Shown here: positions 34,515-42,606 of the stretch, in pieces | Layout of the letters: every line of letters begins with the position of its first letter | How positions within the stretch are numbered: the stretch's first letter is position 1 | Assembly: GCA_023150455.1 (NCBI GenBank) | Contig: JAKLKW010000012.1 | Location: 1 to 64,000 of the forward strand | Direction of reading: 5' to 3' | DNA from: Alphaproteobacteria bacterium | GTDB lineage: Bacteria > Pseudomonadota > Alphaproteobacteria > JAEULC01 | Length of the DNA: 64,000 bases | Translations under genes and position numbers: made by a program | The notes under the pieces: generated by a model | The model's input: only the letters and a program-made list of their open reading frames with translations | Told to the model about the DNA's origin: nothing | Database searches by the model: none

Positions 34515-35906
34515 TTGTTCTCAGGAGATTCCTTCGACGTCCTCGTCGCCGGCGGCGGGAACGCAGCGCTGTGCGCGGCGATCACGGCGCGGCGCAGCGG
34601 TGCGCGCGTCCTCGTCGCCGAAGGCGCGCCGAAGTTCTATCGCGGCGGCAACACGCGGCACACGCGCAATCTGCGCTGCGCGCATGAGCGGGCGATCGGG
34701 CATCTCACGGGTCCCTATCCCGAAGCGGAGTTCTGGGACGACCTGCTGCGGGTGACCGGCGGGCAGACCGATGAGCCGTTGGCGCGCCTGGCCATCCGCC
34801 GCTCGGCCGAGCTGTACGACTGGCTCGGCGCGCAGGGCGTGCGCTTCCAGCCGCCGCTCGGCGGCACGCTGAGCCTGGGCCGCACCAACGCCTTCTTCCT
34901 CGGCGGCGGACGGGCGATGCTGAACACGCTGTACGACACGGCGGAGCGGCTCGGCATCGAGATCGTCTACGACGCGATGGTCGACGGCCTGGAGGTCGCC
35001 GACGGCCGTTTCGTTTCGGCGACCGTCGCGCAGAACGGCGGGTACCGGACCATCGCGGCGAATGCATTCGTGGCGGCGGCCGGCGGGTTCGAGGCCAATC
35101 TCGAATGGCTGCGCCAGGCCTGGGGGCCGGTCGCCGACAATTTCCTGATCCGCGGCACGCCCTACAACCGCGGCGCGGTGCTGCGCCTGCTGCTCGACCG
35201 GGGCGTGGCCGCGGTCGGCGAGGCCAACCAGTGCCACGCAGTAGCGATCGACGCGCGCTCGCCGAAATTCGACGGCGGCATCGCCACGCGGCTCGACTGC
35301 GTCGTGTTCGGCGTCGTCGTCAACCGGCACGGCGAGCGTTTCTACGACGAGGGCGAGGAGTTCTGGCCCAAGCGCTACGCGATCTGGGGCCGGCTGGTGG
35401 CGCAGCAGCCCGACCAGATCGCCTATGTCGTCATCGACCGCAAGTCGATCGACAAGTTCATGCCGTCGATCTTCCCGCCCTACCAGGCGGCGAGCCTGGG
35501 CGCGCTGGCGGAGAAGATGGGGCTCGATCCGTCGGCCGTCGAACGCACGGTCGCGCGGTTCAATGCCGCCGTGCGTCCCGGCGCCTTCGACCACACGGTC
35601 CTGGACGATTGCCGGACCGAGGGCCTGTCGCCGCCCAAGAGCCATTGGGCGCGCCGCATCGACGAGCCGCCGTTCTACGGCTATCCGCTCAGGCCCGGGA
35701 TCACCTTCACCTATCTCGGCGTCAAGGTGGACGAAGCGGCGCGGATGGTCCTGGCCGACGGGCGCCTGTCGTCCAACATGTTCGCGGCGGGCGAGATCAT
35801 GGCGGGCAACGTGCTGGGCAAGGGCTACCTGGCCGGGATCGGCATGACGATCGGGGCGGTGTTCGGCCGGCTGGCGGGGCAGGGAGCAGCCGATGCCGCG
35901 CGATGA
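34515..35906 (+). CDS. tcuA: FAD-dependent tricarballylate dehydrogenase (TcuA-like)
   Basis: The 463-residue flavoprotein opens with FDVLVAGGGNAALCAA, then YRGGNTRHTRNLRCAH, a combination seen in TcuA. It ends with NMFAAGEIMAGNVLGKGYL for the FAD site. TcuA oxidises tricarballylate to cis-aconitate and passes electrons to TcuB, encoded next. The start is odd. An AGGAG at 34523-34527 is followed by no in-frame ATG, GTG or TTG, so I used the in-frame TTG at 34515, which has no ribosome binding site. A lost start codon is possible. It overlaps tcuB by 14 bp. Confidence 0.85.
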   Translation: MFSGDSFDVLVAGGGNAALCAAITARRSGARVLVAEGAPKFYRGGNTRHTRNLRCAHERAIGHLTGPYPEAEFWDDLLRVTGGQTDEPLARLAIRRSAELYDWLGAQGVRFQPPLGGTLSLGRTNAFFLGGGRAMLNTLYDTAERLGIEIVYDAMVDGLEVADGRFVSATVAQNGGYRTIAANAFVAAAGGFEANLEWLRQAWGPVADNFLIRGTPYNRGAVLRLLLDRGVAAVGEANQCHAVAIDARSPKFDGGIATRLDCVVFGVVVNRHGERFYDEGEEFWPKRYAIWGRLVAQQPDQIAYVVIDRKSIDKFMPSIFPPYQAASLGALAEKMGLDPSAVERTVARFNAAVRPGAFDHTVLDDCRTEGLSPPKSHWARRIDEPPFYGYPLRPGITFTYLGVKVDEAARMVLADGRLSSNMFAAGEIMAGNVLGKGYLAGIGMTIGAVFGRLAGQGAADAAR

Positions 35907-37017
35907 GGCGGGGCGCGACGCGGCCCTCAAGGAAGCGGACCGGGTCATGACGATCTGCAACGCCTGCCGCTATTGCGAAGGGCTGTGCGCGGTGTTCCCG
36001 GCCATGGAAATGCGGCGCGCCTTCGCCGCCGGCGATCTCGACTACCTGGCCAATCTCTGCCACCAGTGCGGCGCCTGTTTCTACGACTGCCAGTACGCAC
36101 CGCCGCACGAGTTCAAGGTCAACGTGCCGGACGCGCTCGCGGTGCTGCGCCGGCACAGCTACGCGCGTTACGCCTGGCCATACGCGCTGTCCGGCGTGTT
36201 CGCGCGCAACGGGCTGGCAGTGTCGCTGCTGGCTGCCTTCGGCGTGGCGGGGTTCATCATCGGCTTCGTCGCCTTCAAGGATCAGGCCGTCCTGTTCGGA
36301 CGCCACGCCGGCGATTTCTACGCGGTCATGCCGCACGGCGCGATGGTCGCGCTGTTCGGCGCCGTGGCGCTCTACGCCGTGCTGGCGCTGGCCCTCGGCG
36401 TCCGGGCCTTCTGGCAGGGTGCGCAGGGATCGTTCCCCGTGAAGCTCGACGGCGGCGCGTGGCTCGCGGCGACGCGGGACGCCGCGCATCTGCGCTATCT
36501 CGATAGCGGGGGCGGCGGCTGCATGAACGCGGACGAGCACCCGTCCGATCCGCGCCGCCTGTATCACCACCTGACGTTCTACGGCTTCCTGTTCTGCTTC
36601 GCCTCGACCTCGGTGGCGACGGCGTATCACTACGCGCTCGGCTGGCCGGCGCCGTATCCCTGGTCGAGCGCGCCGGTCGTCCTCGGCACGCTCGGCGGCA
36701 TCGGCCTGCTCGTCGGTCCGGCCGGACTGCTGGCGGCGAAGTGGAAGCGCGACCCGCAGGTGACGACGCGCGCGGCGATCGGCATGGACGTGGCGTTCCT
36801 GGTGATGCTCTTCCTCACCAGCCTGACCGGGCTGCTGCTGCTGGTGCTGCGCGACACGGCGGCGATGGGCATCCTGCTGGCGGTCCATCTCGGCGTGGTG
36901 CTGGCGCTGTTCCTCAGCATGCCCTACGGCAAGTTCGTGCACGGCTTCTACCGCTTCGCCGCGCTGCTGAAATACGCGCGGGAAGCGAAGAGCGGCCGCG
37001 TGTTCGGGCAGGAGTAG
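35893..37017 (+). CDS. tcuB: Tricarballylate utilisation iron-sulfur membrane protein (TcuB-like)
   Basis: The 374-residue protein has an N-terminal ferredoxin-like region with CNACRYCEGLC and CHQCGACFYDC, enough cysteines for two 4Fe-4S clusters. About six membrane helices with conserved histidines follow, for example YHHLTFYGFLFCF, which could bind heme. This is the TcuB/CitB layout, which takes electrons from TcuA and delivers them to the membrane quinone pool. The ATG at 35893 lies within the end of tcuA, preceded by GCAGGGA, so the two are coupled. Confidence 0.92.
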   Translation: MPRDEAGRDAALKEADRVMTICNACRYCEGLCAVFPAMEMRRAFAAGDLDYLANLCHQCGACFYDCQYAPPHEFKVNVPDALAVLRRHSYARYAWPYALSGVFARNGLAVSLLAAFGVAGFIIGFVAFKDQAVLFGRHAGDFYAVMPHGAMVALFGAVALYAVLALALGVRAFWQGAQGSFPVKLDGGAWLAATRDAAHLRYLDSGGGGCMNADEHPSDPRRLYHHLTFYGFLFCFASTSVATAYHYALGWPAPYPWSSAPVVLGTLGGIGLLVGPAGLLAAKWKRDPQVTTRAAIGMDVAFLVMLFLTSLTGLLLLVLRDTAAMGILLAVHLGVVLALFLSMPYGKFVHGFYRFAALLKYAREAKSGRVFGQE

Positions 37018-37060
37018 GCGGGCCACGGCGCGGTCGACCGTAGAGGCGCCGTCGCCTCGC

Positions 37061-37330
37061 CTAGGCGTGCGCCAAATCATTGGAGCCGGCCGCCATGGCA
37101 CCGCAGCAGCAGTCGCAGTCGCTGTGCAGGGCGCTCGCGAGCGCCGCGAGTTCGTCGGCCCTGGCCGCATCCCTGGGCTTGGTCGTGCCGCGCAACAAAT
37201 TGGCCACGCGCTCGAATTCCCGGGCGACCCAGTCGTAGAAGCATCCGATCGTACCTGACATGCAACGCAAGATGGCCTTGAACAGCGCCATGCGGGCGCA
37301 GTCGTAGAAGCATCCGATCGTACCTGACAT
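37061..37330 (-). CDS. Small cysteine-rich protein with duplicated MSGTIGCFYD segment
   Basis: The 89-residue product starts at ATG 37330, supported by GGGAG six bases upstream. It begins MSGTIGCFYDCARMALFKAI and repeats MSGTIGCFYD at residues 24-33. An amphipathic helix and a cysteine cluster (HSDCDCCCGAM) follow near the C-terminus. There are eight cysteines in total, suggesting metal binding, disulfides or a modified peptide. I do not recognise the family. No maturase, protease or transporter gene is directly adjacent. It is convergent with tcuB. Confidence 0.5.
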   Translation of the reverse strand: MSGTIGCFYDCARMALFKAILRCMSGTIGCFYDWVAREFERVANLLRGTTKPRDAARADELAALASALHSDCDCCCGAMAAGSNDLAHA

Positions 37331-37337
37331 GCAACGC
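37230..37337. repeat. 39-bp direct repeat, two copies, 69-bp period, in frame
   Basis: Positions 37230-37268 and 37299-37337 are identical over 39 bp, while the sequence between them is not repeated. The 69-bp offset is 23 codons, so the duplication keeps the reading frame of the small cysteine-rich protein. Exact identity over only the CMSGTIGCFYD coding part suggests either recent partial duplication or selection on that peptide. Confidence 0.9.
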
Positions 37338-37605
37338 TCCCACACTCTTCCCATCAGGCGAAGCCTGCCTTGGTTGTCCAAGGCGCCGGCGGCTTCATTG
37401 CGCTGGATCAATTCTCCGATCCGGTAAGATTTCCTTCACGGGATTGCGGCGATGGTCGGGTCGCCGGCGGCATCGATCAGCAGCCGCAAGCCGAAGCCGC
37501 GCCCTCGACGGCGTGGCGAACAGCACTTCCGGGAATGGGTCTCGACGACCGGTCCCCCTGGCGGGACCGCGCCGCAACGCGCCATGTTCACGGAGTGTCT
37601 TTCTC

Positions 37606-38106
37606 ATGCTTGCCAAGATGAAGTCCCTCAAGATCAGCACCCGCATCTACGGCGGCTTCGCCGTCGTGTTCGCGCTGCTGGTCGCCATCGGCGGAACGGG
37701 GGTCGTGGCGCTGCGCGATTCGATAGGGTCCTTCGATGGGCAAATGGCCCTGGTGCGCGATACCAGCCGTATGGCGGTGATCGACCGCGACTACATCTCG
37801 ATGCGTCGCGCGGCCTTCGTCCATTCCGTGAACGGCAACAAGAAGGAGCTGGAGCTTTTCAATTCGTTGCGCGCGAAGATGCGCGATACGATCGCCGAAG
37901 CCACCGCCGGCGCCGCCGATCCCGAGCGCAAGGATCTCTTTCGCCAGCTCGATTCGGCCATCGGCGACTACACGGCGGGGTTGGACAAGCTGTTCGGCCT
38001 GATCGCGCAGCGAAACAGTCTCGTGACGGGCTGGCTCGACGTCGTCGAAACGAGCAGCGCGACGGCCGGAGAGATCGCCGCAGCCGCGTGGGCCGACAAG
38101 GACTGA
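37606..38106 (+). pseudogene. Methyl-accepting chemotaxis protein, N-terminal fragment
   Basis: The 166-codon frame encodes a first membrane helix (residues about 14-35) and the beginning of a four-helix-bundle sensor domain (MRRAAFVHSVNGNKKELELF). It stops at TGA 38104-38106. The sequence continues in the same frame as [17 protein letters not shown], the end of a HAMP domain. The second half of the sensor, the second membrane helix and most of HAMP are missing between AAAAWADKD and the stop. This looks like an internal deletion plus a stop rather than a simple nonsense mutation. Confidence 0.7.
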
Positions 38107-38115
38107 ACGACCGAG

Positions 38116-39201
38116 GTGCCGGCGCGCGATCGCAGCGACGAGATCGGCGCGATGGCGAAGGCCGTCCAGGTGCTCAAGGAAGCCGGCGTCGAGCACGAGC
38201 GGCTGCAGCAGGAGGCGGAACAGGCCCGCATTCGCCAGCGGCAGCAGGAGGAAGAGCAGCGCCGCCTCAAGGACGAGGTGGCCCGCGCCGAGGAACGCCG
38301 GCAGGAGCAGGAGCGGGCGAAGGCCGAGGCGGACCAGCGGCGGAAGGCCGAGATGACGGCGCTCGCCGACGGCTTCGAAGCCACCGTAAAGGCCGTCGTC
38401 GAGACGGTGTCGTCCTCCGCGTCGGAGATGCAGTCGTCGTCGGCGTCGTCGTCGGCGTCGATGTCGGCGACCGCGGCGGAGACCAGCCGGCAGGCGACGG
38501 CGGTTGCGGAGGCCTCCGAGCAAGCCTCGTCCAACGTGCAGACCGTGGCGACGGCAGCCGAGGAGTTGGCGTCCTCGATCCAGGAGATCGGCCGCCAGGT
38601 GGCATCGTCGTCGAAGATGGCGAAGCAGGCCGTCGACCAGGCCCGCGCGACCGGCCGGACCGTGGACGGGCTGGCCGTCGCGGCGCAGAAGATCGGCGAC
38701 GTGGTGAAACTGATCACCGACATCGCCAGCCAGACGAACCTGCTCGCGCTCAATGCCACCATCGAGGCGGCGCGTGCCGGCGAAGCCGGCAAGGGCTTCG
38801 CCGTGGTGGCCTCCGAGGTCAAGAGCCTGGCCACCCAGACCGGCAAGGCGACCGACGAGATCGCGAGGCAGATCGAGGCGGTGCAGGTCGCGACCGCGGA
38901 CGCCGTGCAGGCGATCCAGTCGATCAGCAAGACGATCGAGCAGGTCAACGACATCGCTGCCACGATCGCCTCGGCCGTGGAGGAGCAGGGCGCGGCGACG
39001 CAGGAGATCAGCCGCAACGTGCAGCAGGCTGCCTCCGGCACGCAGGAGGTCAACAAGAGCATCGCCAACGTGACGCAGGCCTCGGGTGAAGTCGGCGCCG
39101 CAGCTACCCAGATGAACGGTGCGTCGGCGGAGCTCGCCAAGCAGGCCGACACGCTGCGGGCGGAGGTCGACCGGTTCGTCGCACGGGTGCGCGCCGCTTG
39201 A
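38116..39201 (+). CDS. Methyl-accepting chemotaxis protein signalling domain (C-terminal part)
   Basis: From GTG 38116 this 361-residue frame holds the HAMP end, a long Gln/Glu/Arg-rich coiled coil (about residues 20-90), and the full kinase-control hairpin. The hairpin tip reads [20 protein letters not shown] near residue 205. A second helix follows, with [18 protein letters not shown]. It could still work as a soluble receptor-like protein if translated from this internal GTG, but no good ribosome binding site is visible. It is more likely the second half of the broken receptor. Confidence 0.75.
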   Translation: MPARDRSDEIGAMAKAVQVLKEAGVEHERLQQEAEQARIRQRQQEEEQRRLKDEVARAEERRQEQERAKAEADQRRKAEMTALADGFEATVKAVVETVSSSASEMQSSSASSSASMSATAAETSRQATAVAEASEQASSNVQTVATAAEELASSIQEIGRQVASSSKMAKQAVDQARATGRTVDGLAVAAQKIGDVVKLITDIASQTNLLALNATIEAARAGEAGKGFAVVASEVKSLATQTGKATDEIARQIEAVQVATADAVQAIQSISKTIEQVNDIAATIASAVEEQGAATQEISRNVQQAASGTQEVNKSIANVTQASGEVGAAATQMNGASAELAKQADTLRAEVDRFVARVRAA

Positions 39202-39274
39202 CGCGGCGCCTGTCCGCCGCGCTCACGCCGACGACGCCGTGCGACGCGCCCGGCGCCGTCGCGGCAGGCGGTGA

Positions 39275-39925
39275 TCAGCGCGTCGCGGCGTTCGCGGGCT
39301 CGATAGAGCCGAGTTCCGCGGCGATGGCCCGCTGCACGGCGGGCCGATCCGCCATGCGCCGGCGATGCTCGGCAACCCGGGGCAGCCGCGCCGGGTCGAC
39401 GCCATCGGCTTCCAGCCATTGCGCCAGGGTGAACAGGTAGGGATCGGCGACCGTGTAGCGCGCGCCCATGACCCAGGGCCCCTTCAGCATGCCGGTCTCG
39501 ATCAGCTCGAATGCAGCGTACACGGTTTCCGGCACCTTGCGTTTCAGCGCCTCGATGGCGGCGGGATCGTCGGTCCAGCGATAGCCGCGCATGCGGTGCG
39601 CGTGCGCGACGTGCACCGTCGAGCAGAGATACGAGTTGAACGCCTGCACCTCGGCGAAGGCGAAGGGATCGTCGAGCGGCGCGAGCCGCGCCGCGGGGAA
39701 GCTCTGCGCAATGTAGGCGAGCATGGCCGGCGTCTCGGTCAGGATGCCCCGATCGGTCGCCATGGCCGGCACGCGGCCCTTGGGGTTGATCGCGAGATAC
39801 GCAGGACTGCGCTGCTCGTCCGCCTTGAAGCTGATCCGCACCGTCGAGTATTCGGCGCCGGCCTCCTCCAGCGCGATATGCGAGGCGAGCGCGCAGGTGT
39901 GCGCCGCATAGTAGAACTTGATCAT
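39275..39925 (-). CDS. Glutathione S-transferase family protein
   Basis: The 216-residue protein has the thioredoxin-like N-terminal domain with FYYAAHTCALASHIALEEAG and the cis-Pro region NPKGRVPAM followed by the TETPAMLAYIA glutathione gamma-Glu contact. An all-helical C-terminal domain ends in the GST N-capping stretch YTVADPYLFTLAQWL. It probably conjugates or reduces small electrophiles in the cytoplasm. The ATG at 39925 follows GGAGGGG; the longer GTG/ATG extension to 39961 is not conserved-looking. Confidence 0.9.
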   Translation of the reverse strand: MIKFYYAAHTCALASHIALEEAGAEYSTVRISFKADEQRSPAYLAINPKGRVPAMATDRGILTETPAMLAYIAQSFPAARLAPLDDPFAFAEVQAFNSYLCSTVHVAHAHRMRGYRWTDDPAAIEALKRKVPETVYAAFELIETGMLKGPWVMGARYTVADPYLFTLAQWLEADGVDPARLPRVAEHRRRMADRPAVQRAIAAELGSIEPANAATR

Positions 39926-40035
39926 CGCGGTCCCCTCCAGACGGCGTGGCGGCCGCTCCATGGCAAGCCCGCGGTGCGACCGTCCGTCGCGACGGTCGCC
40001 CCGGCCATGTGACGGAAGCTTTGCGACACGTCCGT

Positions 40036-40374
40036 TCAGCTTCTCGTGTCCGCACCGGAGCCGCCGCGCGGTTTCGGCAGGGCGGGAACCGAAGGCGCCG
40101 ACGGCGGCAGCGCCTGTGTCGCGTCCGTCCGCGTCGACCAGGCCAGCCGCGCTACCTCGGACCAGAAAACGAAGGGATTGGCGAGCACAAGAAGGCGCCC
40201 GAGGCTCTCGAAGGACGGCATCGCCTGGAGGGTGATGGCGAGCTGCTCGGCTTCGCCGCCGGGCAGGCGCCGATGGACGATGTCGATGTCGAGGCCCGGC
40301 AGGCGCGCGGTCGCCCGGGTTTCCTCGAGATCGCCCCGCTCGGCGCGATGCTTCTGCCTAGGCAAGTCGTTCAC
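40036..40374 (-). CDS. Conserved hypothetical protein, 112 residues
   Basis: The core LDIDIVHRRLPGGEAEQLAI followed by MPSFESLGRLL and ANPFVFWSEVARLAW looks like a soluble strand-helix unit followed by an amphipathic helix. I have a general memory of short alphaproteobacterial proteins with this pattern but no named function. The last 35 residues are Pro/Ala/Ser-rich. The start is GTG 40374 with AAGGATGG upstream. Confidence 0.6.
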   Translation of the reverse strand: MNDLPRQKHRAERGDLEETRATARLPGLDIDIVHRRLPGGEAEQLAITLQAMPSFESLGRLLVLANPFVFWSEVARLAWSTRTDATQALPPSAPSVPALPKPRGGSGADTRS

Positions 40375-40439
40375 CCATCCTTCGGCTAGCTAGGTACTTC
40401 GCGCGGCGCGCGTCAAGTGCGTCGGCGTGCAGGACGTAC

Positions 40440-40910
40440 CTACAGCCAGGTCCTTGGATAGCGCTGTCCTCGCATGCCGGCGTTGTTGCAGGCCCACGCG
40501 ACGGTGAACAGGACGAGCAACCCGATCGCCAGCGGCGTGGCGAGGAAGCTCCAGCGCGCGCCCTCGGCGAAGATGACCAGCGGATTGGCGCCGGCGGGCG
40601 AGTGGATCGTGCGTGTCGCGATCATGAGGACGAGCGCGGTTGCGACCGCGGCGACCGCGACCCAGGGCGCCGTGCCACCGAGATGGAGGAAGCACAGCCC
40701 GGTGACCGAGGTGATCACATGGCCGCCGATCAGGCTGCGCGGCTGGGCCATGTCGCTGTCGGGCATGCCGAACAGGATCACGCAGCTGCCGCCGAAGGAC
40801 GCCAGCATCCACGGATGCTCCGTCGACCCGAGCAGAAGCCACGTGACGCCGAGCGCCGCGGCGGTGCCGACCCACGGGACGGCGATGTGGAAGAGGCGTT
40901 GACGGGTCAC
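40440..40910 (-). CDS. HPP-family membrane protein
   Basis: The 156-residue protein has four membrane helices and the HPP family order: FGGSCVILFGMPDSDMAQPRS at the end of helix 2, IGGHVITSVTGL, and HSPAGANPL before the last helix. HPP proteins have been linked to nitrite transport in cyanobacteria and chloroplasts, but the bacterial role is mostly untested. The start is GTG 40910. A denitrification locus lies 18 kb away, which is too far to infer a functional link. Confidence 0.85.
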   Translation of the reverse strand: MTRQRLFHIAVPWVGTAAALGVTWLLLGSTEHPWMLASFGGSCVILFGMPDSDMAQPRSLIGGHVITSVTGLCFLHLGGTAPWVAVAAVATALVLMIATRTIHSPAGANPLVIFAEGARWSFLATPLAIGLLVLFTVAWACNNAGMRGQRYPRTWL

Positions 40911-40951
40911 GGAGCGGGTCGGTGGAAAGAGGACATGCGGGTGTCCGGACG

Positions 40952-41107
40952 CTAAGACCTCCGGCGGTCCCCTGCAACTGGCCGCGCCGGTCCATGCCGC
41001 TCGTCGCGGGAACCGACGCCACAGGGAGAGCTGGGGGTAGAGGTGTTGCCTTGCGCGCCCGCCCTGCGTAGCCGCAGCGCCTTCTCGATCGCTTGCTTGT
41101 CGGGCAT
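40952..41107 (-). CDS. Short hypothetical protein, 51 residues
   Basis: The frame begins MPDKQAIEKALRLRRAGAQG, with GGAGG six bases upstream of ATG 41107, a strong initiation site. The first 15 residues resemble small basic proteins annotated only as DUF6496-like, but the later part does not, so it may be truncated or frameshifted. With this entry and the hairpin at 41190, the 452 bp from 40911 to 41362 hold no other recognisable gene. Confidence 0.35.
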   Translation of the reverse strand: MPDKQAIEKALRLRRAGAQGNTSTPSSPCGVGSRDERHGPARPVAGDRRRS

Positions 41108-41189
41108 GGTCCGCCTCCGTTGGACATGCACCAGCATGCCCAACGCGCGAACCTTCGGTCGTGCGTTTTCAGTGACTTACGCTGCAATC

Positions 41190-41222
41190 TCGCGAGGTGC
41201 ACGTGAGCATCTCACCTCGCGA
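41190..41222. repeat. Perfect 10-bp inverted repeat with 13-bp loop
   Basis: TCGCGAGGTG (41190-41199) and CACCTCGCGA (41213-41222) pair exactly. The loop contains GTGAG-CAT-CTCAC, which can pair by itself. A short T-run (ATTTT) follows on the plus strand. It may be a terminator or protein site upstream of the toxin-antitoxin genes; no gene ends directly before it on the plus strand. Confidence 0.45.
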
Positions 41223-41334
41223 TTTTGACCTTTCCTCCATAATTTCAGCATGTTGACGCGATGTGCAGACTTTTTCAGCGGTGAGGAAGGGCATGCGTTG
41301 CACTGGGTCTGGCCAAACGTCCTCCATGATGATA

Positions 41335-41348
41335 GGTTACATGTAACC
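41335..41348. promoter_or_regulatory. 14-bp palindrome, likely antitoxin operator
   Basis: GGTTACATGTAACC is a perfect palindrome ending 14 bp before the antitoxin start, next to the ribosome binding site ACGGAGG. MazE/PemI-type antitoxins repress their own operon by binding such palindromes, so autoregulation is expected. Confidence 0.6.
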
Positions 41349-41362
41349 ATACGGAGGTTTGC

Positions 41363-41602
41363 ATGGTCGGAGCGTCAGGAGCCAAGTCGTCGCACATGAA
41401 GGTGCGCAGGCATCGTGAGAGGCTGCGCGAGCAAGGTCTGCGGCCGATCCAGATTTGGGTGCCAGACGTTCGGGCGTCATCGTTCAAGTCGGAGGCGCAC
41501 CGTCAGTCGCTCGCCGTGGCCGCCAGCGCACACGCGCGCGAGGATCAGGCGTTCATCGACGCCGCGTCCGCCGTTGATTTTGAGGAAGGTGGCGATGAAT
41601 GA
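41363..41602 (+). CDS. MazE-type antitoxin (DUF3018)
   Basis: The 79-residue protein has SHMKVRRHRERLREQGLRPI, then QIWVPDVRASSF near the N-terminus. This basic strand-helix DNA-binding part is typical of DUF3018 antitoxins. The C-terminal third is acidic (AREDQAFIDAA, DFEEGGDE), as expected for the toxin-neutralising tail. The stop overlaps the toxin start as ATGA. GGAGG lies five bases before ATG 41363. Confidence 0.88.
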   Translation: MVGASGAKSSHMKVRRHRERLREQGLRPIQIWVPDVRASSFKSEAHRQSLAVAASAHAREDQAFIDAASAVDFEEGGDE

Positions 41603-41952
41603 GGCGCGGCGAGATTTGGACGGTATCCGGCGGCAAGGACCATGCGGGCAATCCGCGCCCCGTTGTCATCGTCCAGGATGACAGCTTCGACGCTACCGAC
41701 TCCATCACCATTTGCGCCTTCACCACCGACGAGGCCGACGCGCCTCTCTTCCGTCTGCCGGTTGAGCCGAGCGAACGGAACGGCTTGCACTCTCCTTGCC
41801 GGCTGATGGTGGACAAGGTCACGACCGTCCCGAAGTCCAAGATCGGATCGAAGGTCGGGCGCCTGGATGACGAGGACGTGCTGCGACTCAACCGGGCCGT
41901 CATCGTCTTTCTTGGGCTTGCGGTTTCGCCGCGAGCACGCCGGAAGGAATGA
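41599..41952 (+). CDS. PemK/MazF-family toxin (mRNA interferase)
   Basis: The 117-residue toxin begins MRRGEIWTVSGGKDHAGNPR, then PVVIVQDDSF, the PemK/MazF strand order with the conserved Arg-Pro-Val. SPCRLMVDKVTTVPKSKIG carries the S-x-x-x-x-x-K residues lining the active groove. Such toxins cut single-stranded RNA at short motifs. Coupled translation with the antitoxin and the upstream palindrome complete a standard type II module. Confidence 0.92.
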   Translation: MRRGEIWTVSGGKDHAGNPRPVVIVQDDSFDATDSITICAFTTDEADAPLFRLPVEPSERNGLHSPCRLMVDKVTTVPKSKIGSKVGRLDDEDVLRLNRAVIVFLGLAVSPRARRKE

Positions 41953-42131
41953 GAGATGTGCGGGCGGATTCCTGTCGTGATTGACCGCCGACCGGCCGCG
42001 ATCGCCGCGTTTCCCTGTCTTTCCCGCCTACGGTACACCGCGCGCTGTGGCGTGGACTTTGGCCGTTCCGGTTGCCTCGCGCGTGCGCGATCCTCACTGC
42101 ATGTCCAGACCGCGCGCCGATCGTTCTGAGT

Positions 42132-42221
42132 TGGCGGATGGGGTGGGATTCGAACCCACGAGACCCTTGCGGGCCTGCCGGTTTTCAAGACCGGTGCCTT
42201 AAACCGCTCGGCCACCCATCC
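42132..42221 (-). tRNA. tRNA-Ser (anticodon TGA)
   Basis: On the minus strand the acceptor stem GGATGGG pairs with CCCATCC. The anticodon loop reads CTTGAAA with anticodon TGA. A long serine-type variable arm (GCAGGCCCGCAAGGGTCTC) follows, then the T-arm GGTTCGAATCC. The discriminator G and CCA are genome-encoded (42132-42134). All arms are intact. No integrase or duplicated 3' end is visible around it. Confidence 0.95.
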
Positions 42222-42290
42222 TTTCCAGGGGCTTAGCCGAATTTATTCATCAATGTAAGCGACTTCCGCGGTGGGCCTCGGCGTGGCGCC

Positions 42291-42306
42291 TGTGACGGCC
42301 GTCACA
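42291..42306. promoter_or_regulatory. Perfect CRP-type site TGTGA-N6-TCACA
   Basis: TGTGACGGCCGTCACA is a full 16-bp palindrome matching the consensus for CRP-like regulators. It lies 64 bp before the small GTG-initiated gene, a workable activator or repressor position. A second identical-type site is at 43845. Confidence 0.6.
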
Positions 42307-42369
42307 GCGCCATTTGGCGCAAGGCCGCAGTATGTGCGCATCGTTCCAAGTAGGGCGTTGGGGGATTCC

Positions 42370-42597
42370 GTGGCCAAGGTACAGCCGAGCCACGCTCGGA
42401 CGTCTCACGAAGAAGACGTCTGGCGTGGCGCACAGTCCTTGATCGACGGCCGCGGCGTGGATGCGCCGACCTACGCAGCACGGAAGGCGTTGGCCCTGGT
42501 CGCGAGCGGCGATGTCGAAGGGTACCGAACGTGGCTGCGCGTGCTGCAAGCGGTCGATACCCTGCTGGAAAAGGACAAGGCATCCGGGGTCGCCTGA
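42370..42597 (+). CDS. Small conserved hypothetical protein (75 residues)
   Basis: The start GTG 42370 follows GGGGATTCC. The protein is helical: EEDVWRGAQSLIDGRGVDAP, then TYAARKALALVASGDVEGYR and TWLRVLQAVDTLL. I recall similar short alphaproteobacterial proteins (DUF6961-like) without an assigned role. A CRP-type palindrome lies upstream, so it may respond to carbon or redox status. Confidence 0.65.
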   Translation: MAKVQPSHARTSHEEDVWRGAQSLIDGRGVDAPTYAARKALALVASGDVEGYRTWLRVLQAVDTLLEKDKASGVA

Positions 42598-42606
42598 CGC
42601 TCGCCT

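Noticed and set aside
37230-37337. Two 39-bp direct repeats considered as a CRISPR fragment
   Set aside because: Only two copies, a 30-bp spacer that is coding, the repeat keeps the reading frame, and no cas genes are present.
42132-42221. tRNA-Ser as an integration site for a mobile island
   Set aside because: No integrase gene or duplicated tRNA 3' end is visible near it.
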